From: Gilvimarinus sp. 2_MG-2023
Lineage (GTDB): Bacteria; Pseudomonadota; Gammaproteobacteria; Pseudomonadales; Cellvibrionaceae
DNA: 64,000 nucleotides
Direction of reading: 5' to 3'
NCBI RefSeq assembly: GCF_030547685.1
Contig: NZ_JAUOQM010000005.1
Coordinates: forward strand, 72,313 to 136,312
A model generated the notes under the pieces. It saw nothing but the letters and a program-made list of their open reading frames with translations. It was not told where the DNA came from and ran no database searches. Shown here in pieces: positions 54,498-62,463 of the stretch; positions within the stretch are counted from its first letter, which is position 1; the number at the start of each line of letters is the position of its first letter. Made by a program: the position numbers and the translations under genes.

Positions 54498-55136
54498 CTA
54501 GGCTTCTAACACCTCTCGTACAAATGCATTCAAGGTTTCATCCTGGCTGTGCTCAAAAAAGCATTCCTGAAAACGCTTACCCGATACCGCTGTTTTTACC
54601 AAAGCCGGATCAATACTCTTGAGCGCTTCTACAAAATCCTTAGCCACCCACTCTTTAATGTTATTAAGAATCCCCGCATTCTCAACCTGTGAGGCTTTAC
54701 GCTCGGGCGGATAACCTTGACCACGCTCGGACTCAAAGGCTTTTTCGAAGATATAGCGCATGTTCAGCTCGGCACCCCAGCCAAAACCTTTCGCGAAAGG
54801 CAAAGCTAAGGCATTACCATTATTGATTTGCGCAAACAGGTAAGCGTCCGAAGGATCAATACAATAACCACAAGTCACACCCGGATAAGCATTGAGTGAC
54901 ATCAACGAGCCCTGCCCAGTTCCGCAACCACTGATAACAAAGTCTACAGCTTTAGAATTTAACAAGAGACTCGCCATAATCCCCAGGTGGATATAGGTCA
55001 AACGGTGGTCATCCGGACCATCCATGCCCACATTAAAAACGGTGTGACCGCCGTTGCTCCCCACATACTCAAGCTCGTTAAGAATGGTTGGGTTTTTCTC
55101 TGCTTGACTAAATTCGTTCATCAACGCAATTTTCAT
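54498..55136 (-). CDS. RpiB/LacAB-family sugar isomerase, probable DhuI-type uronate isomerase
   Basis: 212 residues. The RpiB signature GCGTGQGS lies at 70-77, followed by GYCIDPSDAYLFAQINNGNALALP, where ordinary RpiB has its DPxxARxxxxHNxxN segment. It is about 60 residues longer than ribose-5-phosphate isomerase B. Known streptococcal DhuI proteins of this family convert 4-deoxy-L-threo-5-hexosulose-uronate to the next ketose, replacing KduI. Here it is co-directional with a TRAP transporter and near GH88 and kduD, and no KduI is present, so that role is likely. The exact substrate is inferred. Confidence 0.75.
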   Translation of the reverse strand: MKIALMNEFSQAEKNPTILNELEYVGSNGGHTVFNVGMDGPDDHRLTYIHLGIMASLLLNSKAVDFVISGCGTGQGSLMSLNAYPGVTCGYCIDPSDAYLFAQINNGNALALPFAKGFGWGAELNMRYIFEKAFESERGQGYPPERKASQVENAGILNNIKEWVAKDFVEALKSIDPALVKTAVSGKRFQECFFEHSQDETLNAFVREVLEA

Positions 55137-55194
55137 CTTACTTCTCCTATGTCATTAGGCCCAAACTGGGCACTTTCTATGGACGATTGCTAAT

Positions 55195-57099
55195 TTAGAA
55201 ACCCAGCAGTCTAGGCAAAGCGAGACTGATGGGGGGATAAAAGGTAACCAACAACAGGCCGACAACCTGCATGGCAAAGATAGGTAGCAGTGGCGAAATA
55301 ATTCGAGTGATTTTTTCACCGGTAATACTGCAGGAAACAAACAAAACGGTACCGACCGGCGGAGTCACTAACCCCAGCGCAAGGTTGTACACAATGATAA
55401 TGCCAAAATGGATGGGATCCACACCTAGCTCTGTGACCACCGGGAAGAAAATCGGGGTGAAAATCAGCATTGCCGGAGACATATCCATAAATACGCCGAC
55501 AATCAGCAAAATCGCATTAATCATCAAAAGAATAATGTACTTATTATCACTGACCAGCGTGAGTAGATGGCCAATCGTTTCCGGAATCGACGTAAACGTC
55601 ATGGTCCAGCTCATCAACCCCGAGCAGGCAATGAGGAATAAAATAACGCCTGAGACCACCGCCGTATCGAGCAGCACCTTCATTAACGACTTCACGCTCA
55701 GAGTACGATACAGCAATGCCAAAATAAAACTGTAAAGCACAGCGACGCCCGACCCTTCGATGGCAGTGAAAGCGCCACCCAGAATACCGCCAATAACCAA
55801 CACCACCATCAGCAAACTAGGGATCGCCCGCAGAATAATCCGCCCAACTTCACTTCGTCCGTAACGATGGCTTTCCGCAGCGTAGCCCTTGCGCTTGGCA
55901 TACCACAAAGCGACCAACATAACGCAGCCACTCATGATCAGGCCGGGCAAATAGCCGGCGACAAAAAGCGCGATAATAGAGGCGCTACCGCCGGTGATGA
56001 TAGAGTAAACGATCAGCGCGCCGGAGGGAGGAATCAACATTCCGGCCGGGGCGGACGCCGCATTAATAGCGGTAGTCATGGGCATATCGTAGCCCTTCTC
56101 GCGCGCGACCGGGCTGGTAATTCCGCCAATGGCTGACGCGGCCGCGATACCAGAACCCGACAAGGTACCGAACAACATATTGGACAGGATGTTGGCCTGC
56201 CACAAACTGCCGGGTATGCGCTGCCCTAACATCATGGCCAAATCGATAAGACGCCGAGCCAATCCGGTTTCATTCATCAAGTTGCCCGCAAGAACAAAAA
56301 AGGGCAACGCCAGAAAACCAAAGCTGTCTAGCCCACTGAATATAGTTTCGCCGATAGTGGGCATCACCGTAGCCGGATTAACGTGCAAAAACAGCGTCAG
56401 TATGCCCGAGAAGGCGAGCCCCACCGCAATAGGGCTGCCAATAATTAAGAAAACAAAAAAAGTCCCGAACATCACCACCAAGGAACTTAGTGCAGGATTA
56501 TTCGCCCCCCATTGCTGGAAGAGGCCCGCATCGGCTATCGCCCAAACGGTGGCAACGATGACGCTGAGCAACACAAACGGCAACACCAGCAGTAAGGACG
56601 TAGTTTCCGGCTGTTTCCACATTAGGGCCAAGCTGCGCAGCTGAGAATAGGCCGTTATCAACCCCGCCAACACCAACACCAATTGCAAAGTCCCCACCGG
56701 CACTTGCAACATCGGCGTCCGCATCAGGGCGTTAAAGAAGAAAGAGTCGTAACCGCCCCAGACAAGTATGAGCCCAAAGGTCAGTGTCAGGTAATGGTTC
56801 AGTGCTTGGACAAAGTGCTCACCCCTGCGGGGAAGGACATCCATCAACAGCGGCAGGTTCAAGTGCCGACCGAGAAGGAAACAATAACCACCGCCCAGCA
56901 ACCCTAACCAAATTAATGCGTAGCGTAAAAACTCCTGCGTCAGCATACTCGGAGCATTAAAAAAATAACGGGACAGCACCTGATAAAAAATTGCCAGAGA
57001 CATTAAGGCCAACAAAGCGGCGAGACTGTACCCCAGCCCTTTACTGATCAGAGCGGTGAATGTTCGGCCAGTGCCGATTGCAGGTTGTGGTGTGGTCAT
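55195..57099 (-). CDS. TRAP transporter permease, DctQ and DctM fused
   Basis: 634 residues. Residues about 10-165 form the small DctQ subunit with four helices (FYQVLSRYFFNAPSMLTQEFLRYALIWLGLL). Residues about 185-634 form DctM, with about twelve helices and motifs such as GLDSFGFLALPFFVLAGNLM, GSGIAAASAIGGI and PPVGTVLFV. It imports a carboxylated substrate by Na+ symport with the adjacent DctP. In this setting the likely cargo is an unsaturated uronide mono- or disaccharide. Downstream is the isomerase gene, 58 bp away. Confidence 0.9.
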   Translation of the reverse strand: MTTPQPAIGTGRTFTALISKGLGYSLAALLALMSLAIFYQVLSRYFFNAPSMLTQEFLRYALIWLGLLGGGYCFLLGRHLNLPLLMDVLPRRGEHFVQALNHYLTLTFGLILVWGGYDSFFFNALMRTPMLQVPVGTLQLVLVLAGLITAYSQLRSLALMWKQPETTSLLLVLPFVLLSVIVATVWAIADAGLFQQWGANNPALSSLVVMFGTFFVFLIIGSPIAVGLAFSGILTLFLHVNPATVMPTIGETIFSGLDSFGFLALPFFVLAGNLMNETGLARRLIDLAMMLGQRIPGSLWQANILSNMLFGTLSGSGIAAASAIGGITSPVAREKGYDMPMTTAINAASAPAGMLIPPSGALIVYSIITGGSASIIALFVAGYLPGLIMSGCVMLVALWYAKRKGYAAESHRYGRSEVGRIILRAIPSLLMVVLVIGGILGGAFTAIEGSGVAVLYSFILALLYRTLSVKSLMKVLLDTAVVSGVILFLIACSGLMSWTMTFTSIPETIGHLLTLVSDNKYIILLMINAILLIVGVFMDMSPAMLIFTPIFFPVVTELGVDPIHFGIIIVYNLALGLVTPPVGTVLFVSCSITGEKITRIISPLLPIFAMQVVGLLLVTFYPPISLALPRLLGF

Positions 57100-57123
57100 G
57101 GGTGGCTCACTCGCAATGATCGT

Positions 57124-58119
57124 TTATTGGGGTATATCGCGGCCGGCGGCACGAAAGATTGCTTCCAAAATCACGCCTTGCTTAGGGTCTTGAAGCGTTT
57201 CGCGGTACATGGGCTGAACGGCTTTGATAAATGGTGCCTTATCCACCTGAATAAAATGAACGCCCATCTCTTCCTTGGCGAGGGCCACCGTCTCCGCCTC
57301 ATTGGCTTCGGCGAAATCAACCGACTTAAGACTGACGTGGCGAAATTCTTCTTCAACAATCGCCCAATCCTCTGGCGCCATTTTTTGGGGAAACTGTAGA
57401 CTTGTGACCACAAAATCGGTCAAACGTGTTTGCTCGGTCACCAAAACATACTTGGCAACCTCGCCAAACTTTGCTTGATACAGGCCAGCCAGCCCACCCT
57501 CAGCACCGTCCACTACCCCTTGCTGTAAGCCCGAGTAAAGCTCCCCGAATGGCATCAACACAGGCGTGGCGCCGAAACGCTGCAGCATCTCTACATAGGT
57601 TTTGCTGGGAATGCTGCGCAACTTCAATCCCTTTAGGTCATTAATGTCCCGCACCGGCACGGTCGTGTAAATACTGCGAAAATCACTGCTAAGGAACGCC
57701 AGCGGCGCAAAGTGGTGGCGGGTAGCCGAGGCAAACAATGTCTCGTGCACCAGTGGGCTGCTCATCACAGCCCGGTACTCATCTGCCGAACGGAAGAGGT
57801 AGGGCATATTGACCACCCCGAATTCGGGAATCACGCTTTCCAGAGCCGCGCTATTAACCAATCCGGCGTCGATAACGCCACGCTGAACCTGCTGCAGATA
57901 CTGCAGCTGATCTCCCAGCAGACCGTTGTGAAAAATTTTAAAACGCACGCGCCCATCGGTGCGTTGCTCTATGTTCAGAGCGGCCTCCTCTATAAGGCGA
58001 CCGGCGGTTCCATCTTTCTGGACACTGGTGGCGATGCGGTAGGTTTCAGCCCACGACGGCGCAGCGCCCGAGAGGATGAACAGGGTCAGCAAACTAAACG
58101 CGACAGAACCAAAGCGCAT
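57124..58119 (-). CDS. TRAP transporter substrate-binding protein (DctP)
   Basis: 331 residues. Signal peptide ending near SWA-24. DctP family features: YRIATSVQKDGTAGRLIEEAA, the conserved Arg region around LKLRSIPSKTYVEMLQRFGATPVLMPFGELYSGLQQGVVDGAEGG, which binds a substrate carboxylate. Periplasmic. First gene of the minus-strand operon and divergent from the GH88 gene. The ligand is inferred to be a uronate. Confidence 0.92.
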   Translation of the reverse strand: MRFGSVAFSLLTLFILSGAAPSWAETYRIATSVQKDGTAGRLIEEAALNIEQRTDGRVRFKIFHNGLLGDQLQYLQQVQRGVIDAGLVNSAALESVIPEFGVVNMPYLFRSADEYRAVMSSPLVHETLFASATRHHFAPLAFLSSDFRSIYTTVPVRDINDLKGLKLRSIPSKTYVEMLQRFGATPVLMPFGELYSGLQQGVVDGAEGGLAGLYQAKFGEVAKYVLVTEQTRLTDFVVTSLQFPQKMAPEDWAIVEEEFRHVSLKSVDFAEANEAETVALAKEEMGVHFIQVDKAPFIKAVQPMYRETLQDPKQGVILEAIFRAAGRDIPQ

Positions 58120-58193
58120 TATTCAACCTCCTGGGGCTTACCCCTGTGATACGACCTATGATTTTGATGGTGGCAAATATAACAAGAAATATC

Positions 58194-58247
58194 AACGAAA
58201 AAATAGATATTGACGAAACTTTTTCTCTAAAGCACAATGTTTTCGTT
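58194..58247. promoter_or_regulatory. Divergent promoter with ACGAAA inverted repeats
   Basis: Plus-strand promoter TTGACG (58210-58215), 17 nt, CACAAT (58233-58238) for the GH88 gene. ACGAAA occurs at 58195-58200 and 58213-58218 (over the -35), and its inverse TTTCGT at 58241-58246 (just past the -10). This placement suits a repressor, plausibly the LacI regulator encoded at 59.5 kb. Confidence 0.45.
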
Positions 58248-58270
58248 AATTTTTACTAAGGTAAAGTGTC

Positions 58271-59452
58271 ATGCAGGTTCAAAAAGCATCCTATTTCGCC
58301 CGGAAGGACGACCCCGCGCCGACCCTCGCCCACCGGGAAGCGCTGATGCGCTGTGTTGACCGGCTGAACGAATCCCGCGTACTGGCCGGAGCGCGCAACC
58401 CCAAAATTGGCAAAGAAGGCAATCGCTGGTCTTACTGTCAGGGCTACGACTGGGTCATGGGGTTCTACTCAGGGCAGCTTTGGCTCGCCTATCAAGTGAC
58501 CGGTGACCCCGCACTGCGCGAAGCGGCGCAATTACGCCGTCCCCAGTTTCGCGCGGTATTAGAAGATCGTCGATCTCGCGATCACGACATCGGCTTTCTG
58601 TTCTCCCTCCACTCGGTTGCCGACTGGCAAATGACTGGCGACGAAACGGCACGCAACATGGGCCTGGAAGCGGCCCGAGCACTGCTGAGCCGCTTTCGCG
58701 AAGAAGGAGGCTATCTCCAAGCGTGGACGCCCGTAGGGCCGCACGACCCAGATCAAGCCGTCTTCGCCAATGGGCGAATGATTGCCGATACCATGCAAAA
58801 CCTGGCTCTGCTGCACTGGGCACACCGAGAAACCGGTATTGCAGATTTTCGGGAAGTGGCGATGCTGCACGCACAAACGACCCGCCGCCACCTTGTGCGA
58901 GAAGACTCAACCAGTTTTCACACGTTCTTATTTGATCCCTCGACTGGAAGACCACTGCGCGGCGAAACCCACCAAGGGTACGCCGACGACTCCTGTTGGG
59001 CTCGCGGTCAATCCTGGTTAATTCACGGCTTTGCCAATTGCTACGCGGCTACGGGTGAGCCCGAATCTTTGGATTGCGCCCGCGCCGTTGCCGATAAAGC
59101 CATTGAGTTAATGGGAGAAACCTCAGTGCCCGTTTGGGATTTTGCCCTGCCAGCCGATGGCACCCACCCGGTAGACAGCTCCGCAGGGGCTGTGATGGCG
59201 GCGGGCATGTATCTTTTGGCCGATCTTACGCACAGCGATGAGTCTGAGAAGTGGCGCTCCCACGCCGACCGATTACTCGATGGTCTACTTGAGACCTGCG
59301 ATCTCACCCGCACGCCGGGGGCTGAGGGTCTTCTGGCTCACGGCGCCGCTTTTGTACCGGCAGGTCGAGACGACGCCATGCTGCCCTATGGTGACTATTA
59401 CTTTATGGAAGCCTTAATGCGCTCGTTAGGACACCGGCAATTTTTTTGGTGA
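58271..59452 (+). CDS. GH88 unsaturated glucuronyl hydrolase
   Basis: 393 residues with no signal peptide, so cytoplasmic. The alpha/alpha-barrel family motifs are DHDIGFLF with D106 and IADTMQNL with D173, which align with the two essential Asp of Bacillus UGL; GYADDSCWARGQSW is also typical. It hydrates the 4,5-double bond of unsaturated uronides left by polysaccharide lyases, releasing a 4-deoxy-hexosulose uronate. GH88 is favoured over GH105. The source polymer (glycosaminoglycan, ulvan or similar) cannot be told from the sequence. No lyase gene is in the window. Confidence 0.9.
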   Translation: MQVQKASYFARKDDPAPTLAHREALMRCVDRLNESRVLAGARNPKIGKEGNRWSYCQGYDWVMGFYSGQLWLAYQVTGDPALREAAQLRRPQFRAVLEDRRSRDHDIGFLFSLHSVADWQMTGDETARNMGLEAARALLSRFREEGGYLQAWTPVGPHDPDQAVFANGRMIADTMQNLALLHWAHRETGIADFREVAMLHAQTTRRHLVREDSTSFHTFLFDPSTGRPLRGETHQGYADDSCWARGQSWLIHGFANCYAATGEPESLDCARAVADKAIELMGETSVPVWDFALPADGTHPVDSSAGAVMAAGMYLLADLTHSDESEKWRSHADRLLDGLLETCDLTRTPGAEGLLAHGAAFVPAGRDDAMLPYGDYYFMEALMRSLGHRQFFW

Positions 59453-59503
59453 TCGACTCATCAAGCGCGCGTTGTTTCTCACCAATGAACGGTGCATAGT
59501 AAT

Positions 59504-59519
59504 CGGTTAACTGTAACCG
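59504..59519 (+). promoter_or_regulatory. Inverted repeat before the second LacI gene
   Basis: CGGTTA (59504-59509), ACTG, TAACCG (59514-59519): perfect 6-bp arms. It abuts the ribosome-binding GAGGAG (59519-59524) and could be an autoregulatory operator or an RNA hairpin. Confidence 0.4.
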
Positions 59520-59532
59520 AGGAGTGACAAAA

Positions 59533-60585
59533 GTGACATCTGATGTAAACACCGAGCCCACCCTACGAGATCTGGCCGACGAGGCCGGAGTGTCCGTGGC
59601 GGCCGTCTCCAAAGTGCTGAATAACCGTAAAGGCGTCAGCACGGAAACTCGGGAGCGGGTTTTACGTATCGCTCGGGAGTTGGGCTATCGCGGGCGAGGC
59701 GGGCGGCTCGCAGAGGAGAAACTAACCTCCGCGGCCATCGTAACGCTGGACCGGTATGTCACTAATGACAGCTTCTACGGTGAGATCATTCATAGCATCG
59801 TACGCGAGGGGCAGGCAGCCGGTATTAATGTCAGCGTTTCGGTAACCGGCTCGCCCGAAGGCGCGGCGCATCCCGACACTCTGTTTCCCGCCGGCCCACC
59901 TCAGGCGGTTTTTTTAGTGGGCATTGACGAGCCCGCCGTGGTGGATGCAGTTCATGCCCTCGGACGCCCCACGGTCATCGTTAACGGCATGGACCGACAC
60001 ATGCGACTGCCTAGCGTTTCACCCGATTATCACCTAGGGGGCTGGCGCGCGACACGTTACCTACTCGACTTGGGTCATCGCAACATCGTTCATGTTACAC
60101 ACCCCTACCGCGAGTCATTTCGTCGACGGGTGGATGGTTTCCGCAATGCCATTGAAGAAGCGGGAATAACGTTCGACCCACAGAGCCATCTTCTTGATTT
60201 GGGCTCTCCAGAGGCCATCAGCATCCGCGCGCGGGAAATTGTTACGAATTATTTGAACAGTGTAGATGAACGCCCGACCGCTTTTTTCTGCGTCAACGAC
60301 ATCGTAGCGCTGGGCACTATACAAGCACTGCAGGCCAACGGTCTTAGCGTACCCGAAGACGTATCGGTGATGGGCTTTGATGGTTTATCGGTTGGCGAAC
60401 ATGCTTCGCCCTCACTGACCTCAATGCAAATTGATCGTCAAGAGGTGGGGCGAGCCGCTATCCGTCAGCTGCAAGATCGAGTGGTATTCCCCGATCGCCC
60501 AGCTCAACGCGTTTCGATTGGTGTTGATTTGTTAGCCCGAAAAAGTACCGGTCCACTTGTTGGGGCTGGCGCCATTAACAATTAA
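59533..60585 (+). CDS. LacI-family regulator of the uronate locus
   Basis: 350 residues from the GTG at 59533, set 8 nt after GAGGAG; the GTG at 59524 would overlap that site. N-terminal helix-turn-helix TLRDLADEAGVSVAAVSKVLNNRKGVS. Effector domain with NDIVALGTIQALQANGLSVPEDVSVMGFDG. It lies between the GH88 gene and kduD on the same strand and probably represses the divergent promoter. The inducer is presumably an intermediate of uronate breakdown. Confidence 0.9.
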   Translation: MTSDVNTEPTLRDLADEAGVSVAAVSKVLNNRKGVSTETRERVLRIARELGYRGRGGRLAEEKLTSAAIVTLDRYVTNDSFYGEIIHSIVREGQAAGINVSVSVTGSPEGAAHPDTLFPAGPPQAVFLVGIDEPAVVDAVHALGRPTVIVNGMDRHMRLPSVSPDYHLGGWRATRYLLDLGHRNIVHVTHPYRESFRRRVDGFRNAIEEAGITFDPQSHLLDLGSPEAISIRAREIVTNYLNSVDERPTAFFCVNDIVALGTIQALQANGLSVPEDVSVMGFDGLSVGEHASPSLTSMQIDRQEVGRAAIRQLQDRVVFPDRPAQRVSIGVDLLARKSTGPLVGAGAINN

Positions 60586-60587
60586 TT

Positions 60588-60646
60588 CGTGGTGAGTTAG
60601 TACACCTCCCACTATTGGGGGCGGCTCGCCACGACTGAACGGAGGT
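60588..60646 (+). promoter_or_regulatory. kduD leader with alternative pairings around the ribosome-binding site
   Basis: A 9-pair stem (60588-60596 with 60625-60633, one G-U) encloses ACCTCC (60604-60609). That hexamer is perfectly complementary to the kduD Shine-Dalgarno GGAGGT (60641-60646). Inside the stem it can instead pair with GGGGG (60617-60621). The two states would expose or hide the ribosome-binding site. Confidence 0.4.
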
Positions 60647-60650
60647 ATTT

Positions 60651-61412
60651 ATGATTTTAGATAATTTTAACTTGCACGGCAAAGTTGCCTTAGTCACCGG
60701 CTGCAATACCGGTTTGGGCCAAGCGATGGCTGTCGCGCTCGCCGAGGCGGGCTGCGATATCGTTGGGCTCAACTTCAGTGAACCCACCGAAACCCGTGAG
60801 CAAATTCAGGCACTGGGCCGCGGCTTTGAAAATGTGCACGCGGACCTGCGCAAAACCGACGCCATTGCCACTGCCGTTGAGACAGCCGTATCAGCATTCG
60901 GCAAGCTCGATATTTTGGTCAATAACGCCGGCACCATTCGTCGCTCTGACGCCATTGAGTTTAGCGAACAAGACTGGGATGACGTTTTAAACGTTAATCT
61001 GCGCACGGTATTTTTCTTAAGTCAGGCCGCCGCCCAACAATTTCAAAAGCAGAACAGCGGCGGGAAGATTATCAATATTGCCTCCATGCTGTCGTTCCAG
61101 GGGGGCATACGAGTGCCAGCCTACACGGCTTCAAAAAGTGCGATTATGGGGCTGACAAAAGCGCTGGCCAACGAGTGGGCCAAGGCGGGTGTGAATGTAA
61201 ACGCAATTGCACCTGGCTACATGGCGACATCCAACACCAAGGCACTTCGAGAAGACAAACAGCGCAGTACGGAAATTTTGGGGCGCATCCCCGCCGAGCG
61301 CTGGGGACTACCGGAAGATCTAAAAGGGCCTGTGGTCTTTCTAGCCTCCGAGGCGTCAGATTATGTTCACGGTTACACCATCGCTGTCGATGGCGGCTGG
61401 CTGGCTCGCTAA
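60651..61412 (+). CDS. kduD: 2-dehydro-3-deoxy-D-gluconate 5-dehydrogenase KduD
   Basis: 253 residues, classical short-chain dehydrogenase. NAD site TGCNTGLG (16-23), NNAG, catalytic S145, Y158 and K162 (YTASK). The segments INIASMLSFQGGIRVPAYTASKSAIMG and NAIAPGYMATSNTKALR and the C-terminus GYTIAVDGGWLAR follow E. coli KduD closely. It reduces 2,5-diketo-3-deoxygluconate to KDG. Well placed downstream of GH88. GGAGG precedes the ATG. Confidence 0.93.
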   Translation: MILDNFNLHGKVALVTGCNTGLGQAMAVALAEAGCDIVGLNFSEPTETREQIQALGRGFENVHADLRKTDAIATAVETAVSAFGKLDILVNNAGTIRRSDAIEFSEQDWDDVLNVNLRTVFFLSQAAAQQFQKQNSGGKIINIASMLSFQGGIRVPAYTASKSAIMGLTKALANEWAKAGVNVNAIAPGYMATSNTKALREDKQRSTEILGRIPAERWGLPEDLKGPVVFLASEASDYVHGYTIAVDGGWLAR

Positions 61413-61428
61413 ATCTGCGAGCGCCCCG

Positions 61429-62334
61429 TTACGGGGTCGCCCACAAACGGGCGGCCCCTCTCACCCCAGATGAGTCACCCCAACGCGGCGGCAACACACT
61501 ACCTCGCCATGTGTCATTAAACACATACTGCTCAATGACCGACGGCAGCTCTTTATAAAGCATCGGAATATTCGAAAGACCGCCACCAATGACCACCACG
61601 TCAGGGTCGACCACATTGCACAAAGAAGCAATGGCACGCCCGACGCGATTAATAAGAGCGGATATTTCGTAGATAGCGGCGGTATCACCCTCTTGCGCCA
61701 ACTGCGCAATCGTTTTTGCCGACTCCTGCTTACCCGTGCGAGCACTAAAACACCGAGTAAGCGCGGTTCCGGAAATCCACTGTTCCAAACACCCCTTTCT
61801 GCCACAATAGCAGGCGGGGCCATTGTTTTCGGTTAAGTCTGCCCAAGGCAACGGATTATGCCCCCACTCAGCCGCAATACCATTAGCACCTTCTATTAAC
61901 TGACCACCGATAACCAGCCCTCCGCCGCAGCCGGTACCCAATATCAACCCACACACAATCTGCTTTCCACCTGCCGCACCATCATAAGCTTCCGATAGCG
62001 CGAAGCAGTTGGCGTCGTTGGCGATTCGTATAGGGCGCTGCAAAGCGGCTTCGAGATCCCGGGTGAGTGGGCTGCCATTAAGGTACTGGCGATTTGAATT
62101 GCGCAATTTGCCGGTCACTCGACAGACCGAGCCCGGGGTGCCAATACCCACACTGGCGCGCTGGCGAAGCTTTAAGGTTTGCTCGGTTTCCGTCACCAGT
62201 CGGGAAATTGTGGCAATCGCCTCCTCGTAGGTATCCGGGGTGGGCGCCCTCAGGCGGGAGCAAAACTCCCCCGAATCATCAATAGCGGCCACCTCAATTT
62301 TTGTACCGCCAAAATCTACCCCTATGCGAATCAC
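61429..62334 (-). CDS. ROK-family sugar kinase (fructokinase/Mak-like)
   Basis: 301 residues. ATP site DFGGTKIE (7-14), catalytic pair N106-D107 (ANDANC), GTGCGGG (133-139), and the ROK zinc site H159 with C175, C177 and C182 (CYCGRKGC). EWGHNPLPW resembles the Mak fructokinase and NagK branch. Its substrate here is unknown: a ketose or aminosugar released from the same polymer, or KDG in place of a PfkB-type kinase. It converges with kduD (16-bp gap) over a CCCCG-TTA-CGGGG hairpin whose loop is its own stop codon. Confidence 0.88.
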   Translation of the reverse strand: MIRIGVDFGGTKIEVAAIDDSGEFCSRLRAPTPDTYEEAIATISRLVTETEQTLKLRQRASVGIGTPGSVCRVTGKLRNSNRQYLNGSPLTRDLEAALQRPIRIANDANCFALSEAYDGAAGGKQIVCGLILGTGCGGGLVIGGQLIEGANGIAAEWGHNPLPWADLTENNGPACYCGRKGCLEQWISGTALTRCFSARTGKQESAKTIAQLAQEGDTAAIYEISALINRVGRAIASLCNVVDPDVVVIGGGLSNIPMLYKELPSVIEQYVFNDTWRGSVLPPRWGDSSGVRGAARLWATP

Positions 62335-62389
62335 TGCTTTGCTCCACTGCTAAATAACCTCAAAGGCTTAAGCCTTCGCTCAAGCTAAA

Positions 62390-62403
62390 TGGTATCGATA
62401 CCA
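62390..62403. promoter_or_regulatory. LacI-type operator 1
   Basis: Perfect 14-bp palindrome TGGTATCGATACCA with A/T-rich flanks, 56 bp upstream of the ROK kinase start and next to a TTATAT element on the minus strand. An identical copy occurs at 63900-63913. Confidence 0.75.
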
Positions 62404-62463
62404 AATATAACTTGCAAGCGTTATTTATTCAGCTCAACGAGTCAGTCATGGAGAGTTGCGATG

